A stretch of DNA of 64,000 bases from the NCBI GenBank assembly GCA_028283655.1, contig JAPWKE010000003.1, positions 2,852,001 through 2,916,000 on the forward strand, read 5' to 3'. Shown piece after piece: positions 35,080-42,859 of this stretch (positions are counted from its first letter, which is position 1; every line of letters begins with the position of its first letter). Under the pieces are notes generated by a model, which was given only the letters and a program-made list of their open reading frames with translations, had not been told where the DNA came from and did not search any database. The stretch is from Acidobacteriaceae bacterium. Its GTDB lineage: Bacteria; Acidobacteriota; Terriglobia; Terriglobales; Acidobacteriaceae. The translations under genes and the position numbers were made by a program.

Positions 35080-35897
35080 TACCAGCTCCCCGCCGCAACA
35101 GGCTTGGCAAAACGTGTACCAACCTCTTCACCCGCCATGATGCGCTCAAGCACCTGCGGCGTACGACCGTTCGCGATCACTACCTGCTTGCCTGCGCGTA
35201 ACGCAATGTTGGCGCTCTCCAGCTTCGAGGTCATGCCGCCACGTCCACGTGCGCTCAAGCTTCCCTGCGCCATCTGCAGCACGCTGTCATCAATCGCGTC
35301 CACACGCGGCAACAGCGTTGCGCCCGGCTCATTCGGATTGCGGTCATACAAGCCATCGACATCCGAAAGCAGCACCAGAAGATCGCCGCCGATATGCTTC
35401 ACCAGCAACGCCGAAAGCTTGTCGTTGTCGCCAAAAATACGTTCGCGCTGCGGCGCGCCATCACTGGGACGCTCCAACTCCATCGTCGACACCGTATCGT
35501 TCTCGTTCACGATCGGAATCACGCCCATCGTTAGCAGCGCATCAAGCGTCGCCCGCAGGTTCGCATGGCGAGTGGGATCACGGAAGTCATCTTCCGTCAG
35601 CAACACCTGCGCAATCGGGCAGTTCAGCCGATCGAACGCATCGCCGTAGAAAGCCATCAGCCGCGATTGTCCAATCGCCGCACAAGCCTGCACCTGTGCC
35701 AGCACGGTGGGCCGCGCGCTCAGCCCCAGCCGCTCCACGCCGAGCCCAACAGCGCCCGACGACACCACCAGCACTTCATAGCCCTGGTCACGCAGAGCCG
35801 CAACCTGCTCTACAAGTCCGCACAACAACCCGAGCGCCACCTTGCCATCGGCGCGCATGATGACGTTCGTTCCCAGCTTGACGACAATACGACGCAT
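35079..35897 (-). CDS. proB: Glutamate 5-kinase (without PUA domain)
   Basis: First, feedback-controlled step of proline synthesis. 272 residues. RIVVKLGTNVIM is the kinase start, then LVVSSGAVGLGVERLGL, IPIVNENDTVSTMEL, FGDNDKLSALLV and SARGRGGMTSKLESANIALR. The C-terminal PUA domain found in E. coli ProB is absent, as in many other bacteria, so the protein ends near VGTRFAKPVAAGSW. First gene of proB-proA-tyrA, separated from aroF by a terminator. Confidence 0.96.
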   Translation of the reverse strand: MRRIVVKLGTNVIMRADGKVALGLLCGLVEQVAALRDQGYEVLVVSSGAVGLGVERLGLSARPTVLAQVQACAAIGQSRLMAFYGDAFDRLNCPIAQVLLTEDDFRDPTRHANLRATLDALLTMGVIPIVNENDTVSTMELERPSDGAPQRERIFGDNDKLSALLVKHIGGDLLVLLSDVDGLYDRNPNEPGATLLPRVDAIDDSVLQMAQGSLSARGRGGMTSKLESANIALRAGKQVVIANGRTPQVLERIMAGEEVGTRFAKPVAAGSW

Positions 35898-35967
35898 ACA
35901 ACTCTCTTTCTTACGGTAGACACTTCGAGGATAACAAGCAGCGCACCCCTAAGCCGAGCCTGCATAC

Positions 35968-36007
35968 AAGAGCGCCCATCGTTGCTACAGCAGCGATGGG
36001 CGCTCTT
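35968..36007 (-). terminator. Intrinsic terminator after aroF
   Basis: AAGAGCGCCCATCG and CGATGGGCGCTCTT form a 14-bp stem that can extend by TGC/GCA around a TACA loop. It lies 14 bp past the aroF stop codon and separates the trpBA-aroQ-aroF unit from proB. Confidence 0.8.
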
Positions 36008-36021
36008 GCCTAAAACATGGC

Positions 36022-37068
36022 CTATGCGTGGACAGCCTGTACCGCCGGAGCCACCGTGCGGTCGACGATCGGAGCCAACTGGCGAAGCTTTACCACCAGT
36101 TCCGTCAACTGCTCCGGCGTCAGCGACTGAGCGCCGTCGCTCATCGCCTTGTCCGGGTTCGGATGCATCTCCATCAACAGGCCATCGCCACCGGCAGCCA
36201 CCGTCGCCATCGCCATCGGCGGAACGAACGCGCGGATACCGACGCCGTGCGACGGGTCGCCGAAGACCGGCAGATGCGTCAGCTTCTTCAACACCGGGAT
36301 CGCCGAGATGTCCATCGTGTTGCGCGTCGCGGTTTCATAGGTGCGGATGCCGCGCTCGCACAGGATCAAATCGTAGTTGCCGCCGGAGAGAATGTACTCC
36401 GCCGAAAGCAGAAGCTCTTCGATCGTTGCAGCGATGCCGCGCTTCAGCAACACAGGCTTGCGGACCTTGCCGAGCTCACGCAGAAGGTTGAAGTTCTGCA
36501 TGTTCCGCGCGCCGACCTGGAAGCAGTCGATATACGGCAGCATCTGCTCGATCTGCGAGATCTCCATAACCTCGGTGATCACCAGCAGGCCGTACTCATC
36601 CGCAGCCTCGCGCATGATCTTCAAGCCTTCCACGCCCATCCCCTGGAACGAGTACGGCGACGAACGCGGCTTGTACGCTCCACCGCGCAGGAACTGACCG
36701 CCGGCTTCAGCAACAAGGCGTGCGCTCTCACGGATCTGCTCACGCGACTCCACCGAGCACGGGCCAGCCATTACGACGATCTCTTCCCCACCGACAACGA
36801 CGCCGTTGGGAAAGGTCACCTTCGTGCCCTCGGGGCGGAAGCCGCGGCCGGCGAGCTTGTACGGCGAAGAGATGCGGTACGCCTGCGACACGCCCGGCAG
36901 CACCTGGAACTCGGTCACTTCGAAGTGTCCCGGCGTTCCAACGCCAGCGAGAATGGTCTGCGTTTCGCCGGTGGTGCGGTGTACGTTGAAGCCGAGCTCT
37001 TCCATACGTTCGATCACGGCTTCAATCTGTTCCAGACTTGCCTTGTCCTGCATGGCAACGATCATCAC
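36022..37068 (-). CDS. aroF: 3-deoxy-7-phosphoheptulonate synthase (DAHP synthase, class I-beta)
   Basis: Condenses PEP and erythrose-4-phosphate as the first shikimate-pathway step. 348 residues. Residues 1-70 are a ferredoxin-like N-terminal regulatory domain (MIVAMQDKASLEQIEAVIER), the type that binds aromatic amino acids or prephenate in related enzymes. The barrel has VMAGPCSVESREQIRESARL, GGAYKPRSSPYSFQGMG, VLLKRGIAATIEELLLSAEY, LPVFGDPSHGVG and EMHPNPDKAMSDG. AGAGG precedes the ATG by 8 bases. It follows aroQ by 35 bp. Confidence 0.96.
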   Translation of the reverse strand: MMIVAMQDKASLEQIEAVIERMEELGFNVHRTTGETQTILAGVGTPGHFEVTEFQVLPGVSQAYRISSPYKLAGRGFRPEGTKVTFPNGVVVGGEEIVVMAGPCSVESREQIRESARLVAEAGGQFLRGGAYKPRSSPYSFQGMGVEGLKIMREAADEYGLLVITEVMEISQIEQMLPYIDCFQVGARNMQNFNLLRELGKVRKPVLLKRGIAATIEELLLSAEYILSGGNYDLILCERGIRTYETATRNTMDISAIPVLKKLTHLPVFGDPSHGVGIRAFVPPMAMATVAAGGDGLLMEMHPNPDKAMSDGAQSLTPEQLTELVVKLRQLAPIVDRTVAPAVQAVHA

Positions 37069-37103
37069 AAAATCCTCTTTTCTCTTCAGTGCGAGGCGGC
37101 GAA

Positions 37104-37367
37104 CTACTTCGCAGGCCTCTGCTTGTTGCGCATCACGTCCATGATGCGCTGGTAAATGTCAGTAAGTTCAGCGGTGGTCAGCGGACCGGCGCTTGCGGTG
37201 CTTACATGCTCAAAGACTCTCTGCTCGCGTTGTGGCTCATACACAGGCGCTGCGTTGGATTGTTTGAGCTTGCCAATCTCGACGGCGCACTCTGCGCGCT
37301 TGTTCAGCAGCGCTGTGATCTGCTCGTCAATTTCGTCAATCTTGTTACGCCAGTCCGCTATTTCCAT
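37104..37367 (-). CDS. aroQ: Chorismate mutase, AroQ type
   Basis: Claisen rearrangement of chorismate to prephenate, the branch point to Phe and Tyr. 87 residues from ATG 37367 with GGAG 6 bases upstream. WRNKIDEIDEQITALLNKRA matches the AroQ helix 1 (Arg in W-R, Arg in NKR). EIGKLKQSNAAPVYEPQREQ supplies the catalytic Lys and the Glu/Gln region. A free-standing single-domain enzyme between trpA and aroF, so Trp-, Phe- and Tyr-branch genes share one transcript. Confidence 0.93.
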   Translation of the reverse strand: MEIADWRNKIDEIDEQITALLNKRAECAVEIGKLKQSNAAPVYEPQREQRVFEHVSTASAGPLTTAELTDIYQRIMDVMRNKQRPAK

Positions 37368-37419
37368 CGTGGTTCTCCGTGCCAGGTTGTAGATGTGGGT
37401 GCGTTCCGATGATATGCGT

Positions 37420-38199
37420 TTAGAAAGAAGGCTGGCCTCCCGTCTTGAGCGAGCGAACAAAGTCGCCAACGGCTTTCGCTGCTTCCGCTGTTGGCGTTTT
37501 CTCCACCAGCGCGACGATCGCGGAGCCCACAACAGCTGCATCCGCAAAGCCCGCAACAGTCTTCACATGCTCGGGCGTCGAGATGCCGAAGCCCAGCGCC
37601 ACAGGGATCTGCGCGAACTGCTTGAGACGCTTCACCAGCGACTCGGCATCGGCTGCAAGCTCCGTCTGCGTACCCGTAATGCCCACACGCGAGATTGCGT
37701 AGACGAATCCGCGCGAGTGCTCCGCGATCGCCTTCAGGCGTTCGTCCGGCGAGGTCGGCGCAGCGAGGAACACCGGCGCAAGATCGTTCTCGCGCATCGC
37801 TGCGAGATACTCACCCGCCTCTTCGACGATCATGTCGGTGAGCAACACACCATCCGCACCCGCAGCCTTCGCGGCCTTCGCGAACGCAGCCATGCCAAAG
37901 CGCACAACGGGGTTGAGATAGCTAAAGAGAATGATGCCTGCGTTCGGCCGCGCATCGCGAATCTCGCGACAGGTACCGAGCACATCCGTAAGCCGCGTTC
38001 CCTTCGCCACAGCGCGCTCACTCGCACGCTGAATCACCGGGCCATCAGCCAACGGATCGCTAAACGGCACACCGAGTTCGATGACATCCGCACCGGCGTC
38101 AATCGCGGCGATCGCCATATCGCGCGTGGTGGCAAGATCGGGATCGCCTGCGGTGAAGTAAATAACGAGGCCGGGCTTATTCTCAAACTGAATCGACAT
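37420..38199 (-). CDS. trpA: Tryptophan synthase alpha chain
   Basis: Cleaves indole-3-glycerol phosphate to indole, which is channelled to TrpB. 259 residues. LVIYFTAGDPDLATTRDMAI and ADVIELGVPFSDPLADGPVI carry the catalytic Glu and Asp residues. GVLLTDMIVEEAGEYLAAM, RGFVYAISRVGITG and VALGFGISTPEHVK complete the barrel. The start codon overlaps the trpB stop by one base (TAATG). Confidence 0.97.
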   Translation of the reverse strand: MSIQFENKPGLVIYFTAGDPDLATTRDMAIAAIDAGADVIELGVPFSDPLADGPVIQRASERAVAKGTRLTDVLGTCREIRDARPNAGIILFSYLNPVVRFGMAAFAKAAKAAGADGVLLTDMIVEEAGEYLAAMRENDLAPVFLAAPTSPDERLKAIAEHSRGFVYAISRVGITGTQTELAADAESLVKRLKQFAQIPVALGFGISTPEHVKTVAGFADAAVVGSAIVALVEKTPTAEAAKAVGDFVRSLKTGGQPSF

Positions 38200-39443
38200 T
38201 ACTTCTTTGCCTCCAAGCCTTCCAGGCTCATCTCTTTGCGCAGAATCCCAAGGTCCTTATCACCTCGACCGCTGACATTCACCATCAGCACCATGCCCTT
38301 GCCCATCTTCGGCGCGAGCTTGATCGCCTCAGCAATCGCGTGCGCCGACTCCAGCGCCGGAATGATGCCCTCCGTGCGGCTCAACACCTTCACCGCATCG
38401 AGCGCTTCGTGGTCCATCGCGTACGTGTACGTCGCGCGGCCCGAGTCGTGCAGCATCGCGTGCTCCGGCCCAACGCTCGCGTAGTCGAGACCCGCCGATA
38501 CCGAATGCGTCGATGCAACCTGCCCCGCATCGTCCTGCAACACATAGCTGTACGTGCCCTGCAGCACGCCCGGAACGCCGCCGTGGAAGCGCGCCGCGTG
38601 CTCGCCAAGCGCCGTGCCGCGCCCACCAGCCTCGACACCGACCAACGCAACATCCTTGTCGTTGAGGTATTCGAAGAACGCACCAATCGCGTTCGATCCA
38701 CCGCCCACGCAAGCCACGATGGTGTCCGGCAGCTTGCCTTCCGCCGCAAGAATCTGCTCACGCGACTCACGCGAGATCACACGCTGAAAGTCGCGCACGA
38801 TCGTCGGGTAAGGATGCGAGCCCAGCGCCGAGCCGAGGATGTAGAACGTGTTGCGCACGTTCGTGACCCAGTCGCGCATCGCCTCGTTGATAGCGTCCTT
38901 CAGCGTCGCCGAACCCGCACCCACGCCGCGCACCTCTGCGCCGAGCAGGCGCATACGGTAGACGTTCGGCTCCTGGCGGCGCATGTCTTCTTCGCCCATG
39001 TACACCACGCACTCCAGCCCAAACAACGCGCAAACCGTTGCCGTCGCCACGCCATGCTGGCCCGCGCCCGTCTCCGCGATGATGCGCGTCTTGCCCATGC
39101 GCTTGGCGAGCAGCGCCTGGCCCAGCGCGTTGTTGATCTTGTGCGCGCCGGTGTGCAGCAAGTCTTCGCGCTTCAGATAAATCTTCGCGCCGCCGAGCTC
39201 TTCGCTCAGGCGCTTGGCAAAGTACAGCGGCGTAGGACGACCGCAGTAGTTCTTCAACAGCCCATCGAGCTCCGCATGGAACGCCGGATCAGCCTGCGCG
39301 TCAGCGTAGCACTTGTCCAGTTCGAGCAGCGCAGCCATCAGCGTCTCCGGCACGTAACGGCCGCCGTAAGCCCCAAAGCGTCCTGCCAGCTGGTTCGCCG
39401 GCGTAGCGGCTGCTGGCTTCGTCATCGTCTCGACACTGCTCAT
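38199..39443 (-). CDS. trpB: Tryptophan synthase beta chain
   Basis: PLP enzyme that makes tryptophan from indole and serine. 414 residues, TrpB1 type. [20 protein letters not shown] and [20 protein letters not shown] come first. [20 protein letters not shown] has the PLP lysine, and [18 protein letters not shown] the phosphate-binding loop. An AGGAG lies 6 bases before ATG 39443. First structural gene of trpB-trpA-aroQ-aroF, preceded by a leader peptide and terminator (39479-39642). No trpC/F/D/E is in this operon. Confidence 0.98.
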   Translation of the reverse strand: MSSVETMTKPAAATPANQLAGRFGAYGGRYVPETLMAALLELDKCYADAQADPAFHAELDGLLKNYCGRPTPLYFAKRLSEELGGAKIYLKREDLLHTGAHKINNALGQALLAKRMGKTRIIAETGAGQHGVATATVCALFGLECVVYMGEEDMRRQEPNVYRMRLLGAEVRGVGAGSATLKDAINEAMRDWVTNVRNTFYILGSALGSHPYPTIVRDFQRVISRESREQILAAEGKLPDTIVACVGGGSNAIGAFFEYLNDKDVALVGVEAGGRGTALGEHAARFHGGVPGVLQGTYSYVLQDDAGQVASTHSVSAGLDYASVGPEHAMLHDSGRATYTYAMDHEALDAVKVLSRTEGIIPALESAHAIAEAIKLAPKMGKGMVLMVNVSGRGDKDLGILRKEMSLEGLEAKK

Positions 39444-39478
39444 TGCTTCTCCTGTATTTCGGTTCGTCCTAAAGCAAA

Positions 39479-39505
39479 AGCCGCGCCCTTTTCTGGGTCG
39501 CGGCT
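39479..39505 (-). terminator. Attenuator-type terminator in the trpB leader
   Basis: On the minus strand AGCCGCGACCC, loop AGAAAA, GGGCGCGGCT, then TTTTGCTTT; the trpB ATG lies 36 bases further on. The hairpin follows the stop codon of the aromatic leader peptide by 62 bases. An upstream hairpin (GAAG-A-CTCT with AGAGCTTC, in the 39520-39560 region) lies between. Such a terminator before, not after, a biosynthetic operon is the classical attenuator layout. Confidence 0.8.
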
Positions 39506-39567
39506 CGGAGGTCTTTGTGCGTTGCTGGGAAGCTCTCGTGTTGCTGTTGCAGAGTCTTCGTGCAGGC

Positions 39568-39642
39568 TCAGTCCGCCGTCGCCGCTACCGGGTGCCAGTA
39601 GCGGAACGGAAACGCAAAAAACGGGCTGAACGAGTTACGCAT
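39568..39642 (-). CDS. Aromatic leader peptide of the trpBA-aroQ-aroF operon
   Basis: A 24-codon open frame, ATG 39642 to TGA 39568. Residues 5-16 read [12 protein letters not shown]: five Phe, one Tyr and one Trp in 12 codons. It is followed by an intrinsic terminator just before trpB. There is no proper Shine-Dalgarno. The predicted -10 (TAAGTT, 39656-39651) is 8 bases from the ATG, so the transcript is probably leaderless. The enrichment in just the residues made by the downstream operon argues strongly for ribosome-mediated attenuation. Confidence 0.8.
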   Translation of the reverse strand: MRNSFSPFFAFPFRYWHPVAATAD

Positions 39643-39650
39643 TCCTAGTC

Positions 39651-39679
39651 AACTTACTCCGCGAGCCAGAAGAACGCAA
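39651..39679 (-). promoter_or_regulatory. Candidate promoter of the aromatic leader and trpB operon
   Basis: -35 TTGCGT (39679-39674), a 17-base spacer and -10 TAAGTT (39656-39651), predicting a start at about 39643, one or two bases from the leader-peptide ATG. No RNA gene or other coding frame is seen in the rest of 39444-39780. Confidence 0.55.
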
Positions 39680-39780
39680 GTGTTGCCCGTCAATTTCTTT
39701 TATTTTGCCCGGAAATCGTACATCGGCAGCCACATAACCCCGCATCCATCTAATTCGTACGCAGAAGAAAGGTCACGACA

Positions 39781-40086
39781 ATGAAGATGACAAAACTAGC
39801 TGCAAAGATAACTCTTGCCACTCTGCTGGCCGCTCCGGTCGCTTCCATCGCTCAGACCGTGCACCAGGACGCGAAACGCGCCCAGGATCGCTCTGACAAA
39901 CGCCACCACACCACGGCCAAGGTCGTCGGAGGTTCGGCAGTTGGCGGCGCGGTCGTCGGAGGCCTGGTCGGAGGCGGTAAAGGTGCTGTAATCGGCGGCG
40001 CAGTCGGAGCAGGAGGCGGTCTGCTGGCCGATAAGGCACGCAAGAACCACGACGTGAAGAAGCGCGAGCGGAACGGGCATTACTAG
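39781..40086 (+). CDS. Exported glycine-zipper protein
   Basis: 101 residues. Residues 1-25 form a signal peptide (KLAAKITLATLLAAPVASIA). A charged stretch (QDAKRAQDRSDKRHH) is followed by a glycine zipper, VVGGSAVGGAVVGGLVGGG and KGAVIGGAVGAGGGLLADKA, which can insert into or span a membrane. The tail is basic. AAAGG lies 9 bases before the ATG. Proteins of this type are common small envelope or stress-related proteins; no specific role can be assigned. Confidence 0.8.
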   Translation: MKMTKLAAKITLATLLAAPVASIAQTVHQDAKRAQDRSDKRHHTTAKVVGGSAVGGAVVGGLVGGGKGAVIGGAVGAGGGLLADKARKNHDVKKRERNGHY

Positions 40087-40231
40087 AGCGCACGAGCGCG
40101 ATGTGGCTGCTGTGCGGTGTTAGAACAGCCGGGAAGATTTGTGAATCCGGAGGCAACCCTGCGGCGTCGTATCAGGTGTAACGGGAGAACGTTCCGCTCG
40201 AGCGAAACAGCTACCCGGATTGGAGAGCCGC

Positions 40232-40390
40232 ATGAAGTTGACACGCTATGTGTTCGCTGCGGCCTTGATCCTGGCGCCGGCAGTTGCATCTGCCAAACCG
40301 GTCATCATCGCCGCCCACCCGACAACGGTCACGATTCACGACCGCTCGCCGAAGCCGCACACGATTCACGACATCAGCGCACATAGATAA
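40232..40390 (+). CDS. Small exported protein, 52 residues
   Basis: ATG 40232 has GGAG 6 bases upstream. A clear signal peptide (MKLTRYVFAAALILAPAVAS, A) precedes a short mature part with two copies of TIHD (TVTIHDRSPKPHTIHDIS) and several His residues. It may be a small metal-binding or periplasmic peptide, but this is only an inference from composition. It lies downstream of the glycine-zipper gene and ends before a bidirectional terminator. Confidence 0.65.
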   Translation: MKLTRYVFAAALILAPAVASAKPVIIAAHPTTVTIHDRSPKPHTIHDISAHR

Positions 40391-40413
40391 GTTTTGCGCC
40401 GAACACAAACGAA

Positions 40414-40445
40414 AAGCCCGCCACGCGAAACTGCGAGACGGGCTT
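40414..40445. terminator. Bidirectional terminator between the small exported protein and trpF
   Basis: AAGCCCG paired with CGGGCTT, with an inner CGC/GCG stem, flanked by A residues on the left and T/C on the right. It lies between convergent genes. Confidence 0.65.
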
Positions 40446-40467
40446 CACTGTTTCTGCTGCAGATTGA

Positions 40468-41145
40468 TCAGCTTTTCGCAGAGCGCACGTTGCGAAGAAA
40501 CGCACCCAGCCGCGCAGGGTCTTTTTTGCCCGGAGAAGCCTCCGTACCGCTCGCCACATCGACTCCATAAGGCGCAAAGCAGCCGATCGCCGCAGCAACG
40601 TTCTCCGGCCGCAAACCACCGGCAACGATCAGCTTTACCTCTGTCGCAGTCTCGGCCCAAACACGCGCCACAATGCGCTGTGCCGTCTCCCAGTCAAACG
40701 TCACGCCAAGCCCGCCAGACGCGCCTGACTTCACGGCATCAAGCAGCACCGCGTCAATAGCAGGCTGAGCCACGGCTGCCCGCAGCGCAGACTCAAACGC
40801 ATCTTCCCCGCCAGATTCAAAACCCACCACCTGAATCAACCGCACGCGGCCTTCGAACGCTTCGTTCAGCGCAGCGATCAGGGCCGGGCGAACAGCGCCG
40901 TGCATCTGCACGCCGCTCAAGCCGCTCGCAGACACAGCGGCGATGATCTCTGCAGCGTTATCCGTTGCAAAGATGCCGATGCGTTCAACGCTCTCCGGCA
41001 ACTGCGAGGTGATCGCCGCTACCTGCTCCGCGTTCACCTGGCGCTTTGACGCTGCGAAGACAAAGCCAACAGCGTCGGCACCAAGCTCTGCTGCGAGCTT
41101 CGCGTCGGCAGCGCTAGTGTTCGCGCAGATCTTCACCCACGTCAT
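40468..41145 (-). CDS. trpF: Phosphoribosylanthranilate isomerase
   Basis: Amadori rearrangement of PRA to CdRP in tryptophan synthesis. 225 residues from ATG 41145, which overlaps the trpC stop by four bases (ATGA). VKICANTSAADAKLAAELGA is the TrpF start with the catalytic Cys. AVGFVFAASKRQV, LSGVQMHG, DAVLLDAVKSGASGGLGVTF and LIVAGGLRPENV follow, and YGVDVASGTEASPGKKDPAR is the phosphate-binding end. Coupled to trpC in a separate two-gene unit. Confidence 0.95.
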   Translation of the reverse strand: MTWVKICANTSAADAKLAAELGADAVGFVFAASKRQVNAEQVAAITSQLPESVERIGIFATDNAAEIIAAVSASGLSGVQMHGAVRPALIAALNEAFEGRVRLIQVVGFESGGEDAFESALRAAVAQPAIDAVLLDAVKSGASGGLGVTFDWETAQRIVARVWAETATEVKLIVAGGLRPENVAAAIGCFAPYGVDVASGTEASPGKKDPARLGAFLRNVRSAKS

Positions 41146-41948
41146 GCAAGCAGCTCCCGCAGAGCATCGCCGGGGCACTCTGCACGCATCAGCGACTCAC
41201 CGATCAGAAACGCGTCGAAGCCAGCCGCACGCATGCGCTGCACATCGTCGCGACCGCCGATACCGCTCTCCGCCACCTTGATCACATCCACCGGCAACTG
41301 CGACGCCAACTCAATTGCGCGGTCGAGTGAGACATGAAACGTCTTTAGATCGCGAGTATTTACGCCCACGCACTCGCAGTCGAGCACACGCGCGCGATCC
41401 AGCTCTTCCTGGTCGTGAACCTCACACAGCACGTCGAGCCCAAGACGCCGGGCTTCGGCACGAAGCGTACGCAGCTCGTTGTCATCCAGTGCAGCAACGA
41501 TCAGCAGAATCGCATCTGCGCCGTTGGCCCGCGCCTCCAGCACTTGAAACGGATCGACCATGAAGTCTTTGCGCAGCAGAGGAATCTTCACCGCAGCGCG
41601 CGCCGCACGCAGATTCACCAGCGAGCCCTGAAAGTACGGCTCATCGGTCAGCACACTCAGCACGGCAGCACCCGCCTCTTCCAGCTCCACGGCGAGCGCC
41701 GAGGGGTCGAACTCCGCACGGATCAGCCCCTTCGAAGGCGACGCCTTCTTTAGCTCCGCGATCACAGCCGGGCCAACCTTGGCACGCTCGCGCAGGGCCT
41801 GCGCAAAGCCACGCGGCGTATGCTCGGCCGCAGCCTGCTCCATCGCGGCCCAGTCAGTCTCGGCCTTGCGGCGTTCTACGTCCTTGCGATGCCAGGCAAC
41901 AATCTCTGGCAAATACATCTTCTTTTCAAGTTCAGCAGCAGCACTCAT
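41142..41948 (-). CDS. trpC: Indole-3-glycerol phosphate synthase
   Basis: Ring closure of CdRP to indole-3-glycerol phosphate. 268 residues from ATG 41948 (AGGAAGG just upstream). PAVIAELKKASPSKGLIRAE has the catalytic Glu and Lys. LSVLTDEPYFQGSLVNL, LLRKDFMVDPFQVLEAR, GVNTRDLKTFHVSL, VAESGIGGRDDVQRM and DAFLIGESLMRA are intact. Followed at once by trpF. trpD and trpE/G are not in the window. Confidence 0.96.
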   Translation of the reverse strand: MSAAAELEKKMYLPEIVAWHRKDVERRKAETDWAAMEQAAAEHTPRGFAQALRERAKVGPAVIAELKKASPSKGLIRAEFDPSALAVELEEAGAAVLSVLTDEPYFQGSLVNLRAARAAVKIPLLRKDFMVDPFQVLEARANGADAILLIVAALDDNELRTLRAEARRLGLDVLCEVHDQEELDRARVLDCECVGVNTRDLKTFHVSLDRAIELASQLPVDVIKVAESGIGGRDDVQRMRAAGFDAFLIGESLMRAECPGDALRELLA

Positions 41949-42079
41949 CCTTCCTATGATGCAACGACTGCGCTGCAATAAACACTCCCAACAGCCCGCC
42001 GCGCCATCGAACCTGCAATTTGAACCGTTCCGTGCGAATCTTCACCATTCACATTTTTTCTTGCGCACAGGATATCGGA

Positions 42080-42099
42080 CTGAAGTAGTCTTACTTCAG
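42080..42099. promoter_or_regulatory. Perfect inverted repeat upstream of the S4 paralogue
   Basis: CTGAAGTA-GTCT-TACTTCAG: an 8-bp perfect inverted repeat with a 4-base centre. It overlaps a possible promoter (-35 TTGCGC at 42061-42066, with a poor -10 inside the repeat). It lies in the divergent trpC / S4-paralogue gap and could be a dimeric repressor site or an RNA hairpin. Confidence 0.5.
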
Positions 42100-42110
42100 C
42101 AAGACGGTGG

Positions 42111-42173
42111 TTCTGGGGAAGTCTTTTGGCGAAGCATCCCCGGAAATCCACGAGATTGACTATGAAGATTCGG
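42111..42173 (+). ncRNA. Structured leader element 1, upstream of the S4 paralogue
   Basis: Stem TTCTGGGGA / TCCCCGGAA (42111-42119 with 42137-42145) closes a 17-nt loop, AGTCTTTTGGCGAAGCA. The downstream GAGATTGAC and GAAGA (42164-42168) follow; GAAGA can pair with TCTTT in the loop, giving an H-type pseudoknot. The same loop and downstream pattern recur at 43133-43192 with a different stem sequence. It lies about 60 bases before the S4-paralogue ATG. Confidence 0.6.
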
Positions 42174-42234
42174 CTGGCGAGGGCTTTCTGAGGGGAAAGC
42201 GGCGTCGCTTGCCGGGTCGCCGGAGAAGACCGAA

Positions 42235-42855
42235 ATGAGTGAACGCAGAAAGTTTAAGATCCAGCGCGCGCTGGGACTTGAGTTGCCAGGACTGGGCAAG
42301 CCCGGAGCCCTCGAACTGAATCCCCTCCCCCCGGGCCAGCACGGCGGCGCCCATACCCGTCGCAAGCTCAGCGAGTACGGCCTGCAGCTTCGTGAAAAGC
42401 AGAAGGTCCTCTTCCACTACGGCCTGCGCGAAGAGCAGCTCCGCCGCTTTGTGCGCGACGCCCGCCGCATCTCCCCCTCAAACTGGATTGAAGCGCTGAT
42501 CGGCCTGCTGGAACGCCGCGTGGACAACATCGTCTTTCGCGCCGGCTTCGGACGCTCGATCGCCTCGGCACGGCAGCTTGTGAACCACGGCCATGTGCTG
42601 GTGAACGGTAAGCGCCTGACGATTGGCTCAGCGGTGCTGCGTCCCGGCGACACGGTCGAACTGACCGAGTACGCCAAGGGCCCGATGACCGAAGACAGCC
42701 GCCAGTCGCCCCGCCTCCCGCTGCCGGAGTTCCTGCAGTTTGGTGAAAACAACAACACACGCGCCACGCTGATTGCGCTTCCTGCTGCGCGGCACATTCC
42801 GTTTGCGTTCGAGCCACAGCGCGTGGCCGAGTACTACGCGCAGAGAGGTGTCTAA
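42235..42855 (+). CDS. Cysteine-free paralogue of ribosomal protein S4
   Basis: 206 residues from ATG 42235 (GGAG 8 bases upstream). Clear S4 homology runs through [60 protein letters not shown] and the RNA-binding segment [20 protein letters not shown]. Unlike the rpsD product at the left edge, it has no Cys at all; the zinc-cluster region is replaced by FKIQRALGLELPGLGKPGAL. Paired C+/C- ribosomal proteins are known (for S4 too), and C- copies of several others are induced in zinc shortage. The same role here is an inference; a different RNA-binding role is possible. Confidence 0.9.
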   Translation: MSERRKFKIQRALGLELPGLGKPGALELNPLPPGQHGGAHTRRKLSEYGLQLREKQKVLFHYGLREEQLRRFVRDARRISPSNWIEALIGLLERRVDNIVFRAGFGRSIASARQLVNHGHVLVNGKRLTIGSAVLRPGDTVELTEYAKGPMTEDSRQSPRLPLPEFLQFGENNNTRATLIALPAARHIPFAFEPQRVAEYYAQRGV

Positions 42856-42859
42856 CAAG

